NCBI RefSeq assembly: GCF_008039615.1
Contig: NZ_VDUZ01000034.1
Location: forward strand, 1-64,000
From: Vineibacter terrae
Lineage (GTDB): Bacteria; Pseudomonadota; Alphaproteobacteria; Reyranellales; Reyranellaceae
Length of the DNA stretch: 64,000 nucleotides
Direction: 5' to 3'
Part shown: positions 43,831-53,344 of the stretch, in pieces
How positions within the stretch are numbered: position 1 is the first letter of the stretch
How the letters are laid out: the number at the start of each line of letters is the position of its first letter
Program-made: the position numbers and the translations under genes
The notes under the pieces: generated by a model
What the model was told of the DNA's origin: nothing
Database searches by the model: none
What the model saw: only the letters and a program-made list of their open reading frames with translations

Positions 43831-44247
43831 TCAGAGCGTGTCGAGCGCCTTCTGGAAGCGGCCGGCGTGGCTCTTCTCGGCCTTCGCCAGGGTCTCGAAC
43901 CACTCGGCGATCTCGTCGAAGCCTTCCTCGCGGGCGGTGCGTGCCATGCCCGGGTACATGTCGGTGTACTCGTGCGTCTCGCCGGCGATCGCGGCCTTCA
44001 GGTTGTCCGAGGTGCCGCCGATCTTGAGGCCGGTGGCCGGGTCGCCGACCGCCTCGAGGAACTCGAGATGGCCGTGGGCGTGGCCGGTCTCGCCTTCCGC
44101 CGTCGAGCGGAACACGGTCGCGACGTCATTGTAGCCCTCGACGTCCGCCTTCTGGGCGAAGTACAGGTAGCGGCGATTGGCCTGGCTTTCGCCGGCAAAA
44201 GCCGCCTTCAGGTTGCCTTCGGTCTTGGAACCACCAAGCTTGCTCAT
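43831..44247 (-). CDS. Rubrerythrin-family protein, ferritin-like domain only
   Basis: A 138-residue diiron protein. Metal ligands can be placed in [39 protein letters not shown] and [12 protein letters not shown], matching the two ExxH helices of rubrerythrin. The C-terminal rubredoxin domain of classical rubrerythrin is absent, so an external electron donor is needed; the (Fe-S) protein encoded next could serve. GAGGGAG precedes the ATG at 44247. It is first in a three-gene operon, with an ICE-like box about 155 bases upstream. Confidence 0.92.
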   Translation of the reverse strand: MSKLGGSKTEGNLKAAFAGESQANRRYLYFAQKADVEGYNDVATVFRSTAEGETGHAHGHLEFLEAVGDPATGLKIGGTSDNLKAAIAGETHEYTDMYPGMARTAREEGFDEIAEWFETLAKAEKSHAGRFQKALDTL

Positions 44248-44402
44248 CGAATGTCTCCCTCTCAACGGCGGCGGTCAGCCGCCCGCCTTGCCGCGCGCAG
44301 TGCCCCCTGGGGCAGGGAGCATGCAATCAACAGGCGGCGGCCCTGATGTCCGCAGGCGGCCGCCCCGCCGTTTATAGGAAGGCGGCCGATACCGGTCAAC
44401 AG

Positions 44403-44419
44403 TTTAGAGCTATTCTAAA
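44403..44419. promoter_or_regulatory. ICE-like inverted repeat, candidate Irr-binding site
   Basis: TTTAGA-GCTAT-TCTAAA is a perfect 6-bp inverted repeat with five-base spacer. It closely fits the iron-control element bound by Irr in Rhizobiales and relatives (TTTAGAA-N3-TTCTAAA type), differing by one base in the seventh position. It lies in a short AT-rich patch upstream of the rubrerythrin operon and just behind the irr gene. Control of the operon by Irr is inference. Confidence 0.65.
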
Positions 44420-44438
44420 AAAGACGAGCGGCCGGTTC

Positions 44439-44846
44439 TTAGCGGCGCACGCGCACCACGACGTCCACCCGCTCGACATTCATGCCGGCCGGGGCGTCCG
44501 GCAGCTGTGTGATCGTCACCCGGTCAGCGGGAATGTCGAGCAGCGTGCCGTCATCCTCAATGTAAAAATGATGATGGTCGCCGACATTGGTATCGAAATA
44601 GAGCCGGCCGGGCCCGACCAGCACCTCCCGCAGCAGTCCGGCGGCGGTGAACTGGTTAAGGGCGTTGTAGACGGTCGCCAGCGACACCCGCGCACCACGC
44701 GCCGCGGCCTCGGCATGGAGCTCCTCGGCCGTCACATGGCGGTCGATCCCGCTGCCGAACAGCAACGTCCCCAGGGTCAACCGCTGGCGGGTCGGTCGCA
44801 GGCCGGCCGCCCGCAGGCGGTCGACGATGGCAGGGTGGCCGGACAT
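44439..44846 (-). CDS. irr: Iron response regulator Irr (Fur family)
   Basis: A 135-residue Fur-family regulator. The DNA-binding domain reads GLRPTRQRLTLGTLLFGSG and VSLATVYNALNQFTAAGLL. The metal/heme-related HHH motif is at residues 91-93 (DHHHFYIEDDG), followed by VERVDVVVRVRR, as in Irr rather than Fur. The N-terminal heme regulatory motif (CP-containing) of Bradyrhizobium Irr is absent, as in many other Irr proteins. Irr represses or activates genes through ICE boxes when iron is low. The gene is divergent from fabA-fabB-fabI, a neighbourhood I recall as conserved in alphaproteobacteria. Confidence 0.9.
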   Translation of the reverse strand: MSGHPAIVDRLRAAGLRPTRQRLTLGTLLFGSGIDRHVTAEELHAEAAARGARVSLATVYNALNQFTAAGLLREVLVGPGRLYFDTNVGDHHHFYIEDDGTLLDIPADRVTITQLPDAPAGMNVERVDVVVRVRR

Positions 44847-44952
44847 GATTCGTCCTTCTTACGCCAAGGCGGCGGCATTGCCTAGGCCGGATCGTCACGG
44901 TGCCGGGCCCGGGCCCCGGACCGCCGGCTAGGGGCTTGACGGGGCGGGGGAA

Positions 44953-44981
44953 TTGTCTGTTTCCGGGCAGCACCCTATCTG
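44953..44981 (+). promoter_or_regulatory. Candidate sigma-70-type promoter of fabA
   Basis: TTGTCT (44953-44958) and TATCTG (44976-44981) are separated by 17 bases, 64 bases before the fabA start codon. An alternative -35 (TTGACG at 44937) has no good -10 at the right distance. Confidence 0.4.
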
Positions 44982-45045
44982 TTAGAACGCCCGCGAAACG
45001 TTCGACTGCCGGCTCGGGTGACCGGCGTTGGCCCATGGACCGCAC

Positions 45046-45558
45046 GTGACCAACAAAAGCAGCTACAATTACGAGGACTTGATCCAGTGCGCCAAGGGGC
45101 TGCTGTTCGGCCCCGGCAATGCGCAGCTTCCCCTGCCGCCGATGCTGATGTTCGACCGCATCGTGCATATCGGCAACACAGGCGGGAAGTACGGCAAAGG
45201 CGAGGTTGTCGCCGAGCTGGATGTGAAGCCCGACCTCTGGTTCTTCCCGGTGCATTTCCAGGGTGATCCGGTGATGCCGGGCTGCCTCGGCCTCGACGCG
45301 ATGTGGCAGCTCGTCGGCTTCTTCCTGGGCTGGCTGAAGGCGCCCGGCCGCGGCCGGGCGCTGGGCGTCGGCGAGGTGAAATTCAGCGGCATGGTGACGC
45401 CGGCGATCCGCAAGGTCACCTATCGCATCCACTTCAAGCGCGTGATCCTGCGCAAGCTGGTGCTGGGTATCGCCGACGGCATCGCGGAGGCAGACGGCAC
45501 GCCGATCTTTGAAGCGACCGACATGAAGGTCGGTCTCTTCCAGCCGCAGGCGGCCTGA
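45046..45558 (+). CDS. fabA: 3-hydroxydecanoyl-[ACP] dehydratase/isomerase
   Basis: A 170-residue cytosolic hot-dog-fold enzyme that introduces the cis double bond in unsaturated fatty acid synthesis. [20 protein letters not shown] and [15 protein letters not shown] are diagnostic. The catalytic pair is His70 ([15 protein letters not shown]) and Asp84 (GLDAMWQ). Using the GTG at 45046 gives exactly the His70/Asp84 numbering of Escherichia coli FabA, which favours this start over the TTG at 45028. One base separates its stop from fabB. Confidence 0.95.
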   Translation: MTNKSSYNYEDLIQCAKGLLFGPGNAQLPLPPMLMFDRIVHIGNTGGKYGKGEVVAELDVKPDLWFFPVHFQGDPVMPGCLGLDAMWQLVGFFLGWLKAPGRGRALGVGEVKFSGMVTPAIRKVTYRIHFKRVILRKLVLGIADGIAEADGTPIFEATDMKVGLFQPQAA

Positions 45559-45559
45559 C

Positions 45560-46792
45560 ATGCGGCGGGTTGTTGTCACCGGCCTCGGGATCGTCTCCAG
45601 CATCGGCAACAATGCCGGCGAGGTGACGGCGGCGTTGAAGGAAGGCCGGTCGGGTATTGAATTCGCGCCGCAGTACCGCGACCTGGGCTTCCGCTGCCAA
45701 GTGCACGGCACGCTCAAGGTCGATCTCGACGCCACCGTCGATCGCCGGCTGCGCCGGTTCATGGGCGACGGCGCCGCCTATGCCTGGCTGGCGATGAAGG
45801 AAGCGATCGCCGACGCCGGCCTCGGCGACAAGGACATTTCCAACGAGCGTACCGGCCTGATCGCCGGCTCCGGCGGCCCGACCACGGGCGCCATCGTGCA
45901 GGCCGCGATCACCACCAGGGAAAAGGGTCCCAAGCGGATCGGCCCGTTCCAGGTGCCACGCGCGATGTCGAGCACCGTGTCGGCCAATCTCGGCACCGCC
46001 TACAGGATCAAGGGGCCGACCTACTCGATCACGTCGGCGTGCTCGACCTCGGCGCACTGCATCGGCAACGCGGCCGAGACGATCATGCTGGGCAAGGCCG
46101 ACCGCATGTTCGCCGGCGGCGGCGAGGAGCTGGACTGGACTCTCTCGGTGCTGTTCGACGCCATGGGCGCGATGTCGTCGAAGTACAACGACACGCCGGC
46201 ACGGGCCAGCCGGGCCTATGACCGCGACCGCGACGGCTTCGTGATCTCGGGCGGCGGCGGCATCGTCGTGCTCGAGGACTACGAGCTCGCCAAGGCACGC
46301 GGCGCCAAGATCTATGGCGAGCTGGTCGGCTATGGCGCCACCGGCGACGGCGCCGACATGGTGGCGCCATCGGGCGAGGGCGCGGTGCGGGCCATGCGGC
46401 TGGCGCTCGACGGCTTCGGCGGCGCCCGCGGCAACCGCCGGGTCGACTATATCAACTCGCACGGCACCTCGACACCCGTGGGCGATATCACCGAGCTGGG
46501 CGCGATCCGCGAGGTGTTCGGCGAGGATCTGCCCAGGATCAGCTCGACCAAGTCGCTGACCGGCCATAGCCAGGGCGCCACCGGCGCGCACGAAGCGATC
46601 TACTCGCTGCTGATGCTGCGTGACGATTTCGTGGCCGCGTCGGCCAATATCGAGAACCTCGACCCCGGTGCCGAGGGTTTCCCCATCGCCCGCCAGCGCA
46701 TCGACGAGGCAGGGCTGGAGACGGTGATGTCCAATAGCTTCGGCTTCGGCGGCACCAACGCGGTCCTCGTCTTCCAGCGGGTGGGGGCATGA
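45560..46792 (+). CDS. fabB: 3-oxoacyl-[ACP] synthase I
   Basis: A 410-residue thiolase-fold condensing enzyme that elongates unsaturated acyl chains. The nucleophile is Cys161 in [12 protein letters not shown]. The two catalytic His residues lie in [13 protein letters not shown] and [16 protein letters not shown], and the C-terminal [12 protein letters not shown] is conserved. It directly follows fabA and overlaps fabI by four bases, so the three are a unit for unsaturated fatty acid synthesis. Confidence 0.95.
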   Translation: MRRVVVTGLGIVSSIGNNAGEVTAALKEGRSGIEFAPQYRDLGFRCQVHGTLKVDLDATVDRRLRRFMGDGAAYAWLAMKEAIADAGLGDKDISNERTGLIAGSGGPTTGAIVQAAITTREKGPKRIGPFQVPRAMSSTVSANLGTAYRIKGPTYSITSACSTSAHCIGNAAETIMLGKADRMFAGGGEELDWTLSVLFDAMGAMSSKYNDTPARASRAYDRDRDGFVISGGGGIVVLEDYELAKARGAKIYGELVGYGATGDGADMVAPSGEGAVRAMRLALDGFGGARGNRRVDYINSHGTSTPVGDITELGAIREVFGEDLPRISSTKSLTGHSQGATGAHEAIYSLLMLRDDFVAASANIENLDPGAEGFPIARQRIDEAGLETVMSNSFGFGGTNAVLVFQRVGA

Positions 46793-47691
46793 CCCGGCCT
46801 TCCGACCGCCCGATCCCGCGGGCACCCGATTCAGGCAACGGCGGCGGCAATGGCCGTGTCTCGACCGCCGGTCCAGCGGCGGCACGTGCGGCCGGCCTGA
46901 TGATCGGCCGCAAGGGCCTGATCATGGGGGTCGCCAACGACCGCTCGATCGCCTGGGGCATCGCCAAGGCGTGTCATGCCGCCGGCGCCGAGCTCGCCTT
47001 CACCTACCAGGGCGACACCTTCGGTCAGCGGGTCAAGCCGCTGGTGGAGTCGATCGGCGCCAAGATCGTGGTGCCCGCCGATGTCGAGGACGAGGCCAGC
47101 CTCGATGCGTTGTTCGGCACGCTGACGCGGAGCTGGGGCACCCTCGACTTCGTCGTGCACGCCATCGCCTACTCCGACAAGGACGAGCTGAAGGGCCGCT
47201 ACGTCGACAGCACGCGCGCCAACTTCCAGCGCAGCCTCACCATCTCCTGCTACTCCTTCACCGACATCGCGCGGCGCGCCGAGCCCCTGATGCAGGGCGG
47301 CGGCAGCCTGCTGACCCTGACCTACAGCGGCGCACGCCACGTGATGCCCAGCTACAACGTGATGGGCGTGGCCAAGGCGGCCCTGGAGGCCAGCGTGCGC
47401 TATCTGGCCGCCGATCTCGGGCCCAAGAACATCCGCGTCAACGCCATATCGGCCGGGCCGATGCGCACCCTGGCCGCAGCCGTCATCGGCGATGGCCGCT
47501 ACGTCTATCGCGTCACGCGCGAGGTGGCGCCCCTGCGCCGCAACGTCGAGCAGGCCGATGTCGGCGGCGCCGCGCTCTACCTGCTGTCCGACCTCTCCGC
47601 CGGCGTCACCGGCGAGCTGCATCACGTCGACTCCGGCTATCATATCATGGGCATGGCGCCGCCACCCGCCGGCAACGGCGAGCGGGAGTAG
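46789..47691 (+). CDS. fabI: Enoyl-[ACP] reductase (FabI type)
   Basis: A 300-residue NADH-dependent SDR-type reductase that finishes each elongation cycle. [20 protein letters not shown] is the FabI cofactor motif, and Tyr-x6-Lys is seen in [15 protein letters not shown] preceded by [12 protein letters not shown]. The ATGA overlap with fabB supports the start at 46789. That start leaves a 37-residue Gly/Pro/Ala-rich extension before the enzyme core ([10 protein letters not shown] at 46900). The extension is either genuine or an artefact of an internal start. Confidence 0.92.
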   Translation: MTRPSDRPIPRAPDSGNGGGNGRVSTAGPAAARAAGLMIGRKGLIMGVANDRSIAWGIAKACHAAGAELAFTYQGDTFGQRVKPLVESIGAKIVVPADVEDEASLDALFGTLTRSWGTLDFVVHAIAYSDKDELKGRYVDSTRANFQRSLTISCYSFTDIARRAEPLMQGGGSLLTLTYSGARHVMPSYNVMGVAKAALEASVRYLAADLGPKNIRVNAISAGPMRTLAAAVIGDGRYVYRVTREVAPLRRNVEQADVGGAALYLLSDLSAGVTGELHHVDSGYHIMGMAPPPAGNGERE

Positions 47692-47795
47692 CCCGGCGCG
47701 CCTTCCGCGCTTCAGCACAGCCTGCCGTCAGCCCGGGCGCCGCGGTGGACATCGACCGGCGGCAACGCCATCGTGCGGCCTCTGGAGGAGTGCCC

Positions 47796-49139
47796 ATGGG
47801 CAGCACAGTTTTCGAGTCGGCCCTGTTTCGCGACATGTTCGGCACGGCGGCGATGCGCGCCGTCTTCGACGACCGCGCATTGGTGGCGCGCTATGTCGAT
47901 GTCGAGGTGGCGCTGGCCCGCGCCGAGGCGCGCGCCGGGGTCATTCCGGCCGATGCCGGCGAGGCGATCGCGCGCGCCGCGGCGACGGTGACGTTGGATT
48001 TCGACCGCCTGAAGCGCGAGACCGACAATGTCGGCTATCCCATCCTGCCGGTGGTGGCGCAGCTCTCGGCCTTGTGCGGCGAGGCCGGGCGCTATGTGCA
48101 TTGGGGCGCCACGACGCAGGACGTCATGGACACCACGACGGTGCTGCAGATGCGCGCCGCGCTCGACCTCGTGGCGGCCGACATCGAGGCGCTGCGCGCC
48201 ATCCTGGCGGCGCTGGCGCGAAAGCATCGCGACACGCCGATGGCCGGCCGCACGCATCTGCAGCAGGCCCTGCCGGTGACGTTCGGCTACAAGGCCGCGA
48301 TCTGGCTGGCGGCGCTGGACCGCCATGCCGAGCGGCTGGCGCAGCTGCGTCCGCGGGTGCTGGTCGTGCAGTTCGCCGGCGCCGCCGGCACGCTGGCCTC
48401 GATCGGCGGCAAGGGCTTCGATGTCCAGCGCGAGCTGGCGCGCGAGCTTGGGCTGGGTGAGCCGGCCTCGACATGGCATGTCGCGCGCGACGGCTTCGCC
48501 GAGGCGGTGAGCGTATTGGCCCTGATCACCGGCACGCTGGGCAAGATCGCCTTCGACGTCATGATCATGATGTCGACCGAATACGGCGAGGTCTTCGAGC
48601 CTTTCGTCCACGGCCGCGGCGCGTCCAGCACCATGCCGCAGAAGCGCAACCCGATCTCGTCCGAGCTGATCCTGGCTGCCGCCAAGATCGTGCGTCAGCA
48701 GGCCGGCCTGATGCTCGATGCGCTGGTCACCGACTTCGAGCGCGCCACCGGTCCGTGGCATGTCGAATGGGCCGCGATCCCCGAGTCGTTCCTGGCGGCG
48801 TCCAGCGCGCTGCACCAGGCGAAGTTCATGCTGGGCGGCCTGATCGTCGATGCGGTGCGCATGCGGCGCAACCTCGACATCACATCCGGCCTGATCGTGG
48901 CCGAGGCGGTGATGATGGGCCTGGCGCCGTCCATGGGCCGGCAGGCGGCGCACGATGTCGTCTACGAGTCGTGCCGGCTGGCTGCCGACCGCGGCCTGTC
49001 GCTGCTCGACGCGCTGATGCAGTCGCCCGCCGTCACGCAGCACCTGGACCGGGCCGCGCTGGCGAAGCTGTGCGATCCGGCCAACTACCTCGGCCTGGCG
49101 CCGCTGATGGTCGATCGCGTCGTGGCGGGCCGCGCCTGA
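47796..49139 (+). CDS. Lyase/cycloisomerase of the fumarase-adenylosuccinate lyase superfamily (PcaB-like)
   Basis: A 447-residue enzyme with the superfamily signature GRGASSTMPQKRNPISSE near residue 280. HWGATTQDVMDTTTVLQM and GRTHLQQALPVTFGYK supply the other conserved active-site regions. The N-terminal SALFRDMFGTAAMRAVF resembles 3-carboxy-cis,cis-muconate cycloisomerase. Relatives catalyse beta-elimination or cycloisomerisation. GGAGGAG precedes the ATG. It lies downstream of fabI but has its own leader, and begins a region of catabolic genes, so a degradative role is more likely than purine synthesis. Confidence 0.85.
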   Translation: MGSTVFESALFRDMFGTAAMRAVFDDRALVARYVDVEVALARAEARAGVIPADAGEAIARAAATVTLDFDRLKRETDNVGYPILPVVAQLSALCGEAGRYVHWGATTQDVMDTTTVLQMRAALDLVAADIEALRAILAALARKHRDTPMAGRTHLQQALPVTFGYKAAIWLAALDRHAERLAQLRPRVLVVQFAGAAGTLASIGGKGFDVQRELARELGLGEPASTWHVARDGFAEAVSVLALITGTLGKIAFDVMIMMSTEYGEVFEPFVHGRGASSTMPQKRNPISSELILAAAKIVRQQAGLMLDALVTDFERATGPWHVEWAAIPESFLAASSALHQAKFMLGGLIVDAVRMRRNLDITSGLIVAEAVMMGLAPSMGRQAAHDVVYESCRLAADRGLSLLDALMQSPAVTQHLDRAALAKLCDPANYLGLAPLMVDRVVAGRA

Positions 49140-49152
49140 CGTCGCGACGGCG

Positions 49153-50220
49153 TCAGACGGCAATGCCCTGCGCCGCAAGGTTCAGGCCGTATACCCGGCA
49201 CGCCGTGCCCATGAACAAGGCGCGCTTCTCGTCTGCGGACATGCCCGACGCCAGGCGCTTGAAAGCATTCCACAGCACCACCCAGCTGCACGAGCCCTTG
49301 TCCACCGGGAAGTTGCTTTCGAACATGGCCCGATCGGGCCCGAAGGCATCGAGGCAGACATCGACATAAGGCCGCCAGCCATCGGCGAGCACCTCCGACG
49401 TCACCGGCCGCTCGCCCATGTGGAAGTCGAAGCCCATGACGTGCATGCCCATGCCGCCCAGCTTCACGTTCACGTTGGGGCAACGCGACAGCGTGCGCAT
49501 CGCCGTTTCCCATTCGGTGAAGACATCGCTGCGCCGGCCGGCATAGGGACCGATCCCTGCCGGGCCGCCGATATGGTCGCAGATGATCGTCGTGTCCGGA
49601 AAGGCACGCGCCAGGTCGATCAGGTCGCCGAGCTGCGTATGGAGCAGCCAGGCGTCGAAGGTGAGGCCAAGCCTGGCGAGCCACGCGAAGCCCTGGCGGA
49701 AATCGGGACGCAGCAGCAGGCCCTGCGGCGGGTTGGCGGTCGTGGCCTTGATGCCGTCCTTGTGCCATGCCGCGACGTTGCGGATGCCGCGGAAGCGGCC
49801 ACCGGCGGCGGCGACATGCGCCTCCAGGGCAGGACCGGCGCGGTCGCCGAAGCGCAGGTCGACATTGCCGATGATGCCGGCGCAGGCCCGTGTCGGGCCG
49901 TAGGCGCCGCTGGCGCCCATCGCGGCGACGCCGTTCACGAACTCGGTCTCGCCCAGCGAGCGACGGTCATCGGCGCCATAGGGGCGGTAGAACACCCGAC
50001 ACTCGACGAACAGCGAGGCGACCAGCCTGTGTCCGCTGCCGGCGTCGTCGAGGAATTCCGGCAGCAGGTAGCGATGGCCAGGGCTGTCCATGAGATGATG
50101 ATGCGGATCGACGATCGGCAGGTCGGGCTCGATCACCGGCTCCGCATGGCGCGCAAGCCAGTCCGGCCGCACCGGCAGGAAATCGTTCGAAATGCGCTGA
50201 ACCGCCGATGCATCGCTCAT
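49153..50220 (-). CDS. Amidohydrolase-family (amidohydrolase_2) metal-dependent hydrolase
   Basis: A 355-residue TIM-barrel hydrolase. The metal motif HxH is in LPIVDPHHHLMDSPGHRY, and TIICDHIGGPAGIGPYAGRR and MFESNFPVDKGSCSW are typical of the family of lactonases and carboxylate decarboxylases. It is the last gene of a minus-strand run with the CoA transferase and D-aminoacylase-like genes; the gap of 45 bases to the CoA transferase fits an operon. The substrate is probably a lactone or carboxylic acid arising from the same pathway. Confidence 0.88.
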   Translation of the reverse strand: MSDASAVQRISNDFLPVRPDWLARHAEPVIEPDLPIVDPHHHLMDSPGHRYLLPEFLDDAGSGHRLVASLFVECRVFYRPYGADDRRSLGETEFVNGVAAMGASGAYGPTRACAGIIGNVDLRFGDRAGPALEAHVAAAGGRFRGIRNVAAWHKDGIKATTANPPQGLLLRPDFRQGFAWLARLGLTFDAWLLHTQLGDLIDLARAFPDTTIICDHIGGPAGIGPYAGRRSDVFTEWETAMRTLSRCPNVNVKLGGMGMHVMGFDFHMGERPVTSEVLADGWRPYVDVCLDAFGPDRAMFESNFPVDKGSCSWVVLWNAFKRLASGMSADEKRALFMGTACRVYGLNLAAQGIAV

Positions 50221-50265
50221 TGCTTCCTCCTCCCGCGGGCCGGCGACAAGGCCGACCGCGCAATC

Positions 50266-51549
50266 CTATCCCTGGCGAGTCGTGTTGCCGAAGACGCCGC
50301 AGGCCGCAAGTGCATTCAGTCGCGCCTCGTCATAGCCGAGAAGCTCCGCCAGGACTGTCCGCGTGTGCTGGCCCAGCAAGGGGGCGGCAACGGGATCCGC
50401 CGTCGGCGTGCGCGAGAAGCGGAATGGCGGCGCGATGTTCGGAATGGCGCCCGCGGAGGGGTGCGGAATGTCGCTGGCGATCCCGCGCGCAATCATCTCG
50501 GGGCTGGCGAACGCCTCGGCGACGGTGCGCACCGGACCTGCAGGGACGTTGGCGTCCTGCAGCCGTGCCATCCATTCCGCGCGCGAGCGGGTGGCAAAGA
50601 TGCCATCCAGCGCGATCTGCAGCTCGGCGCGATGCGTGGCGCGATCATGGTTGGTGGCAAAACGCGGATCGTCGGCAAGGTCCGGCCGTGCCAGCACATC
50701 GACGACAAGGCGCCGGTACAGCCGGTCGCTGACACAAGTCAGGTAGAACGGACCGTCGGCGGCCTGGAACAGGCCGACCGGCGCTGCGCCCTCGGGTGCC
50801 TGTCCGAAGCGCGTCGGTGTCTCGCCGTTCATCAAGTGGCTCATGCCGAACATGCTGCTGATCGCAGCAGCGTTGTCGAACAAGGCTACCTCGGCATGCT
50901 GGCCAAGGCCCGTATGCTCTCGTGCCAGCAGGGCCGCGAGCACCGCATTGCAGGCCATCATGCCGGTCGATATGTCGATCATCGGTGGTCCCATCCGCAC
51001 CGGCGGGCCGTCGGCGAAGCCGTTCAGGGACATCAGCCCGCTTTCGGCCTGCACGACGGGATCGTAGCCGGATCGTCGGGCATATGTCCCGCTGCGGCCG
51101 TAGGCGGAGATCGAGCAATAGACGAGGCGCGGATTTGAGGCGGCGACCGCGTCGTAGCCCAGCCCGAGGCGCTCCATGACACCGGTCGAGAAGTTCTCGA
51201 CCAGGACATCGGCCTGGCGAACCAGCGCCAGCGCGACATCGCGGCCCTCAGGCCGCGACAGATCGAGCGCGACGCTGCGCTTGCCGCGATTGAACGCCAG
51301 GAAAGCTGCGCTTTCCCCGCCAAGCGCTGCCATGCGGACGTGCCGCATGTCGTCGCCCCCCGCTGGGTTCTCGATCTTGATCACACGTGCGCCGAGGTCG
51401 GCGAGGAGCTGGGTGCATATCGGCCCCGCGACGACACGCGAGAAATCGATCACCAAAGGGCCGGGCAGCGCCGTGGGCGCAGCGTGCGGCCGAGGGTCAT
51501 GGGCCGGCAGCTCGGGCCGGCGCGCGGCGTGGGCCGAAGCCATCGACAT
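50266..51549 (-). CDS. CaiB/BaiF-type CoA transferase
   Basis: A 427-residue family III CoA transferase. PLVIDFSRVVAGPICTQLLA, LGARVIKIENPAGGDD and FLAFNRGKRSVALDLSRPEG are family hallmarks. The catalytic Asp is most likely in GYDPVVQAESGLMS. It transfers CoA from a donor acyl-CoA to a carboxylic acid. Its ATG shares one base with the stop codon of the upstream hydrolase gene, so they are co-translated. This suggests that the D-aminoacylase-like enzyme releases an acid that is then activated. Confidence 0.92.
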   Translation of the reverse strand: MSMASAHAARRPELPAHDPRPHAAPTALPGPLVIDFSRVVAGPICTQLLADLGARVIKIENPAGGDDMRHVRMAALGGESAAFLAFNRGKRSVALDLSRPEGRDVALALVRQADVLVENFSTGVMERLGLGYDAVAASNPRLVYCSISAYGRSGTYARRSGYDPVVQAESGLMSLNGFADGPPVRMGPPMIDISTGMMACNAVLAALLAREHTGLGQHAEVALFDNAAAISSMFGMSHLMNGETPTRFGQAPEGAAPVGLFQAADGPFYLTCVSDRLYRRLVVDVLARPDLADDPRFATNHDRATHRAELQIALDGIFATRSRAEWMARLQDANVPAGPVRTVAEAFASPEMIARGIASDIPHPSAGAIPNIAPPFRFSRTPTADPVAAPLLGQHTRTVLAELLGYDEARLNALAACGVFGNTTRQG

Positions 51550-53264
51550 CACGCCACCACCGCCGCGCCGCCGCGCACGAGCCGTCCCGGCAAGGCGCCG
51601 GTCGGCTGATCGTCGCGTGTCGTGATGGTGCCTGACACGATCGTCGCACGATAACCTTCCGATCGCTGGATCAGCCGCCGGCCGCCGCTGGGCAGGTCAT
51701 AGACGATCTCCGGCGCGTGCAGCCGCAGGCGATCGTGGTCTATGACGTTGATGTCGGCCTTGTAGCCTGGCGCGATCAGGCCGCGATCGGTCAGGCCGAC
51801 GGCGAGCGCCGTGTCACGGCTCTGGGCTCGAACGACGTCCGGCAGCGACAAACGCGGACCTCGACGACGGTCGCGTGTCCAATGCGTCAACATGAACGTG
51901 GGCAGGCTGGCATCGCAGATGATCCCGCAATGCGCGCCGCCGTCGCCCAGGCCGATGATCGTGTCGCGGTGCTGCAGCATCTCGCGGCATTCATCGAGAG
52001 CACCGGTCGCGTAGTTGAGGAGGGGGCGATAGAGAATCGCCCGGCCGTCACGCTCCAGCAGGAGGTCATAGGCGAGGTCCGCGGGCCGGCGCCCGGCACG
52101 GGCCGCCAGTGCCGCGATGCTCGCGTCAGGCGCGGGCTCGTAGTCCGGCGGATCGCGAAGCGGGAAGAGCTTCTCGAAATTGAACAGGCGGTCTCGCAGC
52201 GCCGGATCGCCCGGCTCTTCGTCGAGCAGGCGGCGGCGCATCTGCGGATCACGCAAGGCGGCGACCTTGCCGGCCAACGGCAGGTCGGCAATGGCGGCCC
52301 ACGACGGATGCGTGCAGAACGGGTTCATCGACAGCTCGATGCCGTAGAGCAGGCCGACAGCCCGGCCGCAGACCTGGGCCCGGATCTCGAGACCGTCGTC
52401 GACGGCACGACGGATCAGGTCGAGGGCCCGCCGCCATTTGCCGGGTGCTCGGTCGGCCTGCGCCAGCGAGATTGACATCGGTCGGCCCGAGCTCTCGGCC
52501 AGCCGGCGCAGCAACGCGAACTCGCCATCGTCGCCGGGATGATCGGTGATGACCTGCAGGACGCCGCGGCCGGTCTTGCCGATGGCAACGGCGATCTCCA
52601 TCAGCTCCGCCTCGGCCGCGTTCAGGGTTGGCGTCGGTTGTCCGTCGCTGGTGCGGTGGGCCAGCGTGCGCGAGGTCGAGAAGCCGATGGCGCCGGCCTG
52701 CACGCCTTCAGCAGCCAGACGCGCCATCAGCCGCCGGTCTTCCGCAGTGGCGGGTTCGCGGTTCGCGCCGCGCTCCCCCATGACGTAGACCCTCAGCGCG
52801 GCGTGCGGTACCTGGGCGGCGACATCGATGTCGTAGCGTCGCGTCGACAATGCGTCGAGGAAATCGGGAAAGGACTCCCAGTTCCAAGGCAGGCCCTCGT
52901 TGAGGACCACGCCGGGAATATCCTCGACGCCTTCCATGAGCCGGATCAGCATGTCGCGCTCGGTCGGCCGGCAGGGCGCGAATCCGACGCCGCAATTGCC
53001 CATCAGCGCGGTCGTGACCCCATGCGCCGATGAGGGCGTCACCTGATGGCTCCAGGTGACCTGGCCGTCATAGTGCGTGTGGATGTCGACGAAGCCCGGC
53101 GTCACCAGCAGGCCGCGGGCGTCGACTTCCTCGTCGCCGCGTCCACTGGCCGCTCCGACCGAGGCGATCCGGCCGTCGACAATCTCGACATCCGCGATGC
53201 GCGGCTCGGCGCCCGTGCCGTCGACCACGGTGCCGCCTCGGATGATCAATCGATGGTTCGACAT
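51549..53264 (-). CDS. N-acyl-D-amino-acid deacylase-like amidohydrolase
   Basis: A 571-residue metal-dependent hydrolase of the D-aminoacylase group. The N-terminal beta-sandwich part reads LIIRGGTVVDGTGAEPRIAD, the metal motif is GFVDIHTHYDGQVTWS, and the catalytic region near the C-terminus is IGLGDGGAHCGIICDASLPT. GRLVRGGAAVVA ends the small C-terminal sandwich. Of two adjacent ATG codons the second (53264) has the better spacing from GGGAGG. First gene of a minus-strand operon, divergent from the TRAP transporter. The natural substrate, perhaps an N-acyl amino acid or cyclic amide, may be what the transporter imports. Confidence 0.9.
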   Translation of the reverse strand: MSNHRLIIRGGTVVDGTGAEPRIADVEIVDGRIASVGAASGRGDEEVDARGLLVTPGFVDIHTHYDGQVTWSHQVTPSSAHGVTTALMGNCGVGFAPCRPTERDMLIRLMEGVEDIPGVVLNEGLPWNWESFPDFLDALSTRRYDIDVAAQVPHAALRVYVMGERGANREPATAEDRRLMARLAAEGVQAGAIGFSTSRTLAHRTSDGQPTPTLNAAEAELMEIAVAIGKTGRGVLQVITDHPGDDGEFALLRRLAESSGRPMSISLAQADRAPGKWRRALDLIRRAVDDGLEIRAQVCGRAVGLLYGIELSMNPFCTHPSWAAIADLPLAGKVAALRDPQMRRRLLDEEPGDPALRDRLFNFEKLFPLRDPPDYEPAPDASIAALAARAGRRPADLAYDLLLERDGRAILYRPLLNYATGALDECREMLQHRDTIIGLGDGGAHCGIICDASLPTFMLTHWTRDRRRGPRLSLPDVVRAQSRDTALAVGLTDRGLIAPGYKADINVIDHDRLRLHAPEIVYDLPSGGRRLIQRSEGYRATIVSGTITTRDDQPTGALPGRLVRGGAAVVA

Positions 53265-53344
53265 CATGCCTCCCGTCGTGCCTGCAATGACTGTGGCGCC
53301 GTCGTTGGCCGGTTGCCATGTCAAAACGGGAATATGTTCTATGC

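Noticed and set aside
44983-44990. ICE box before fabA
   Set aside because: Only a half-site-like TTAGAAC is present, with no inverted partner.
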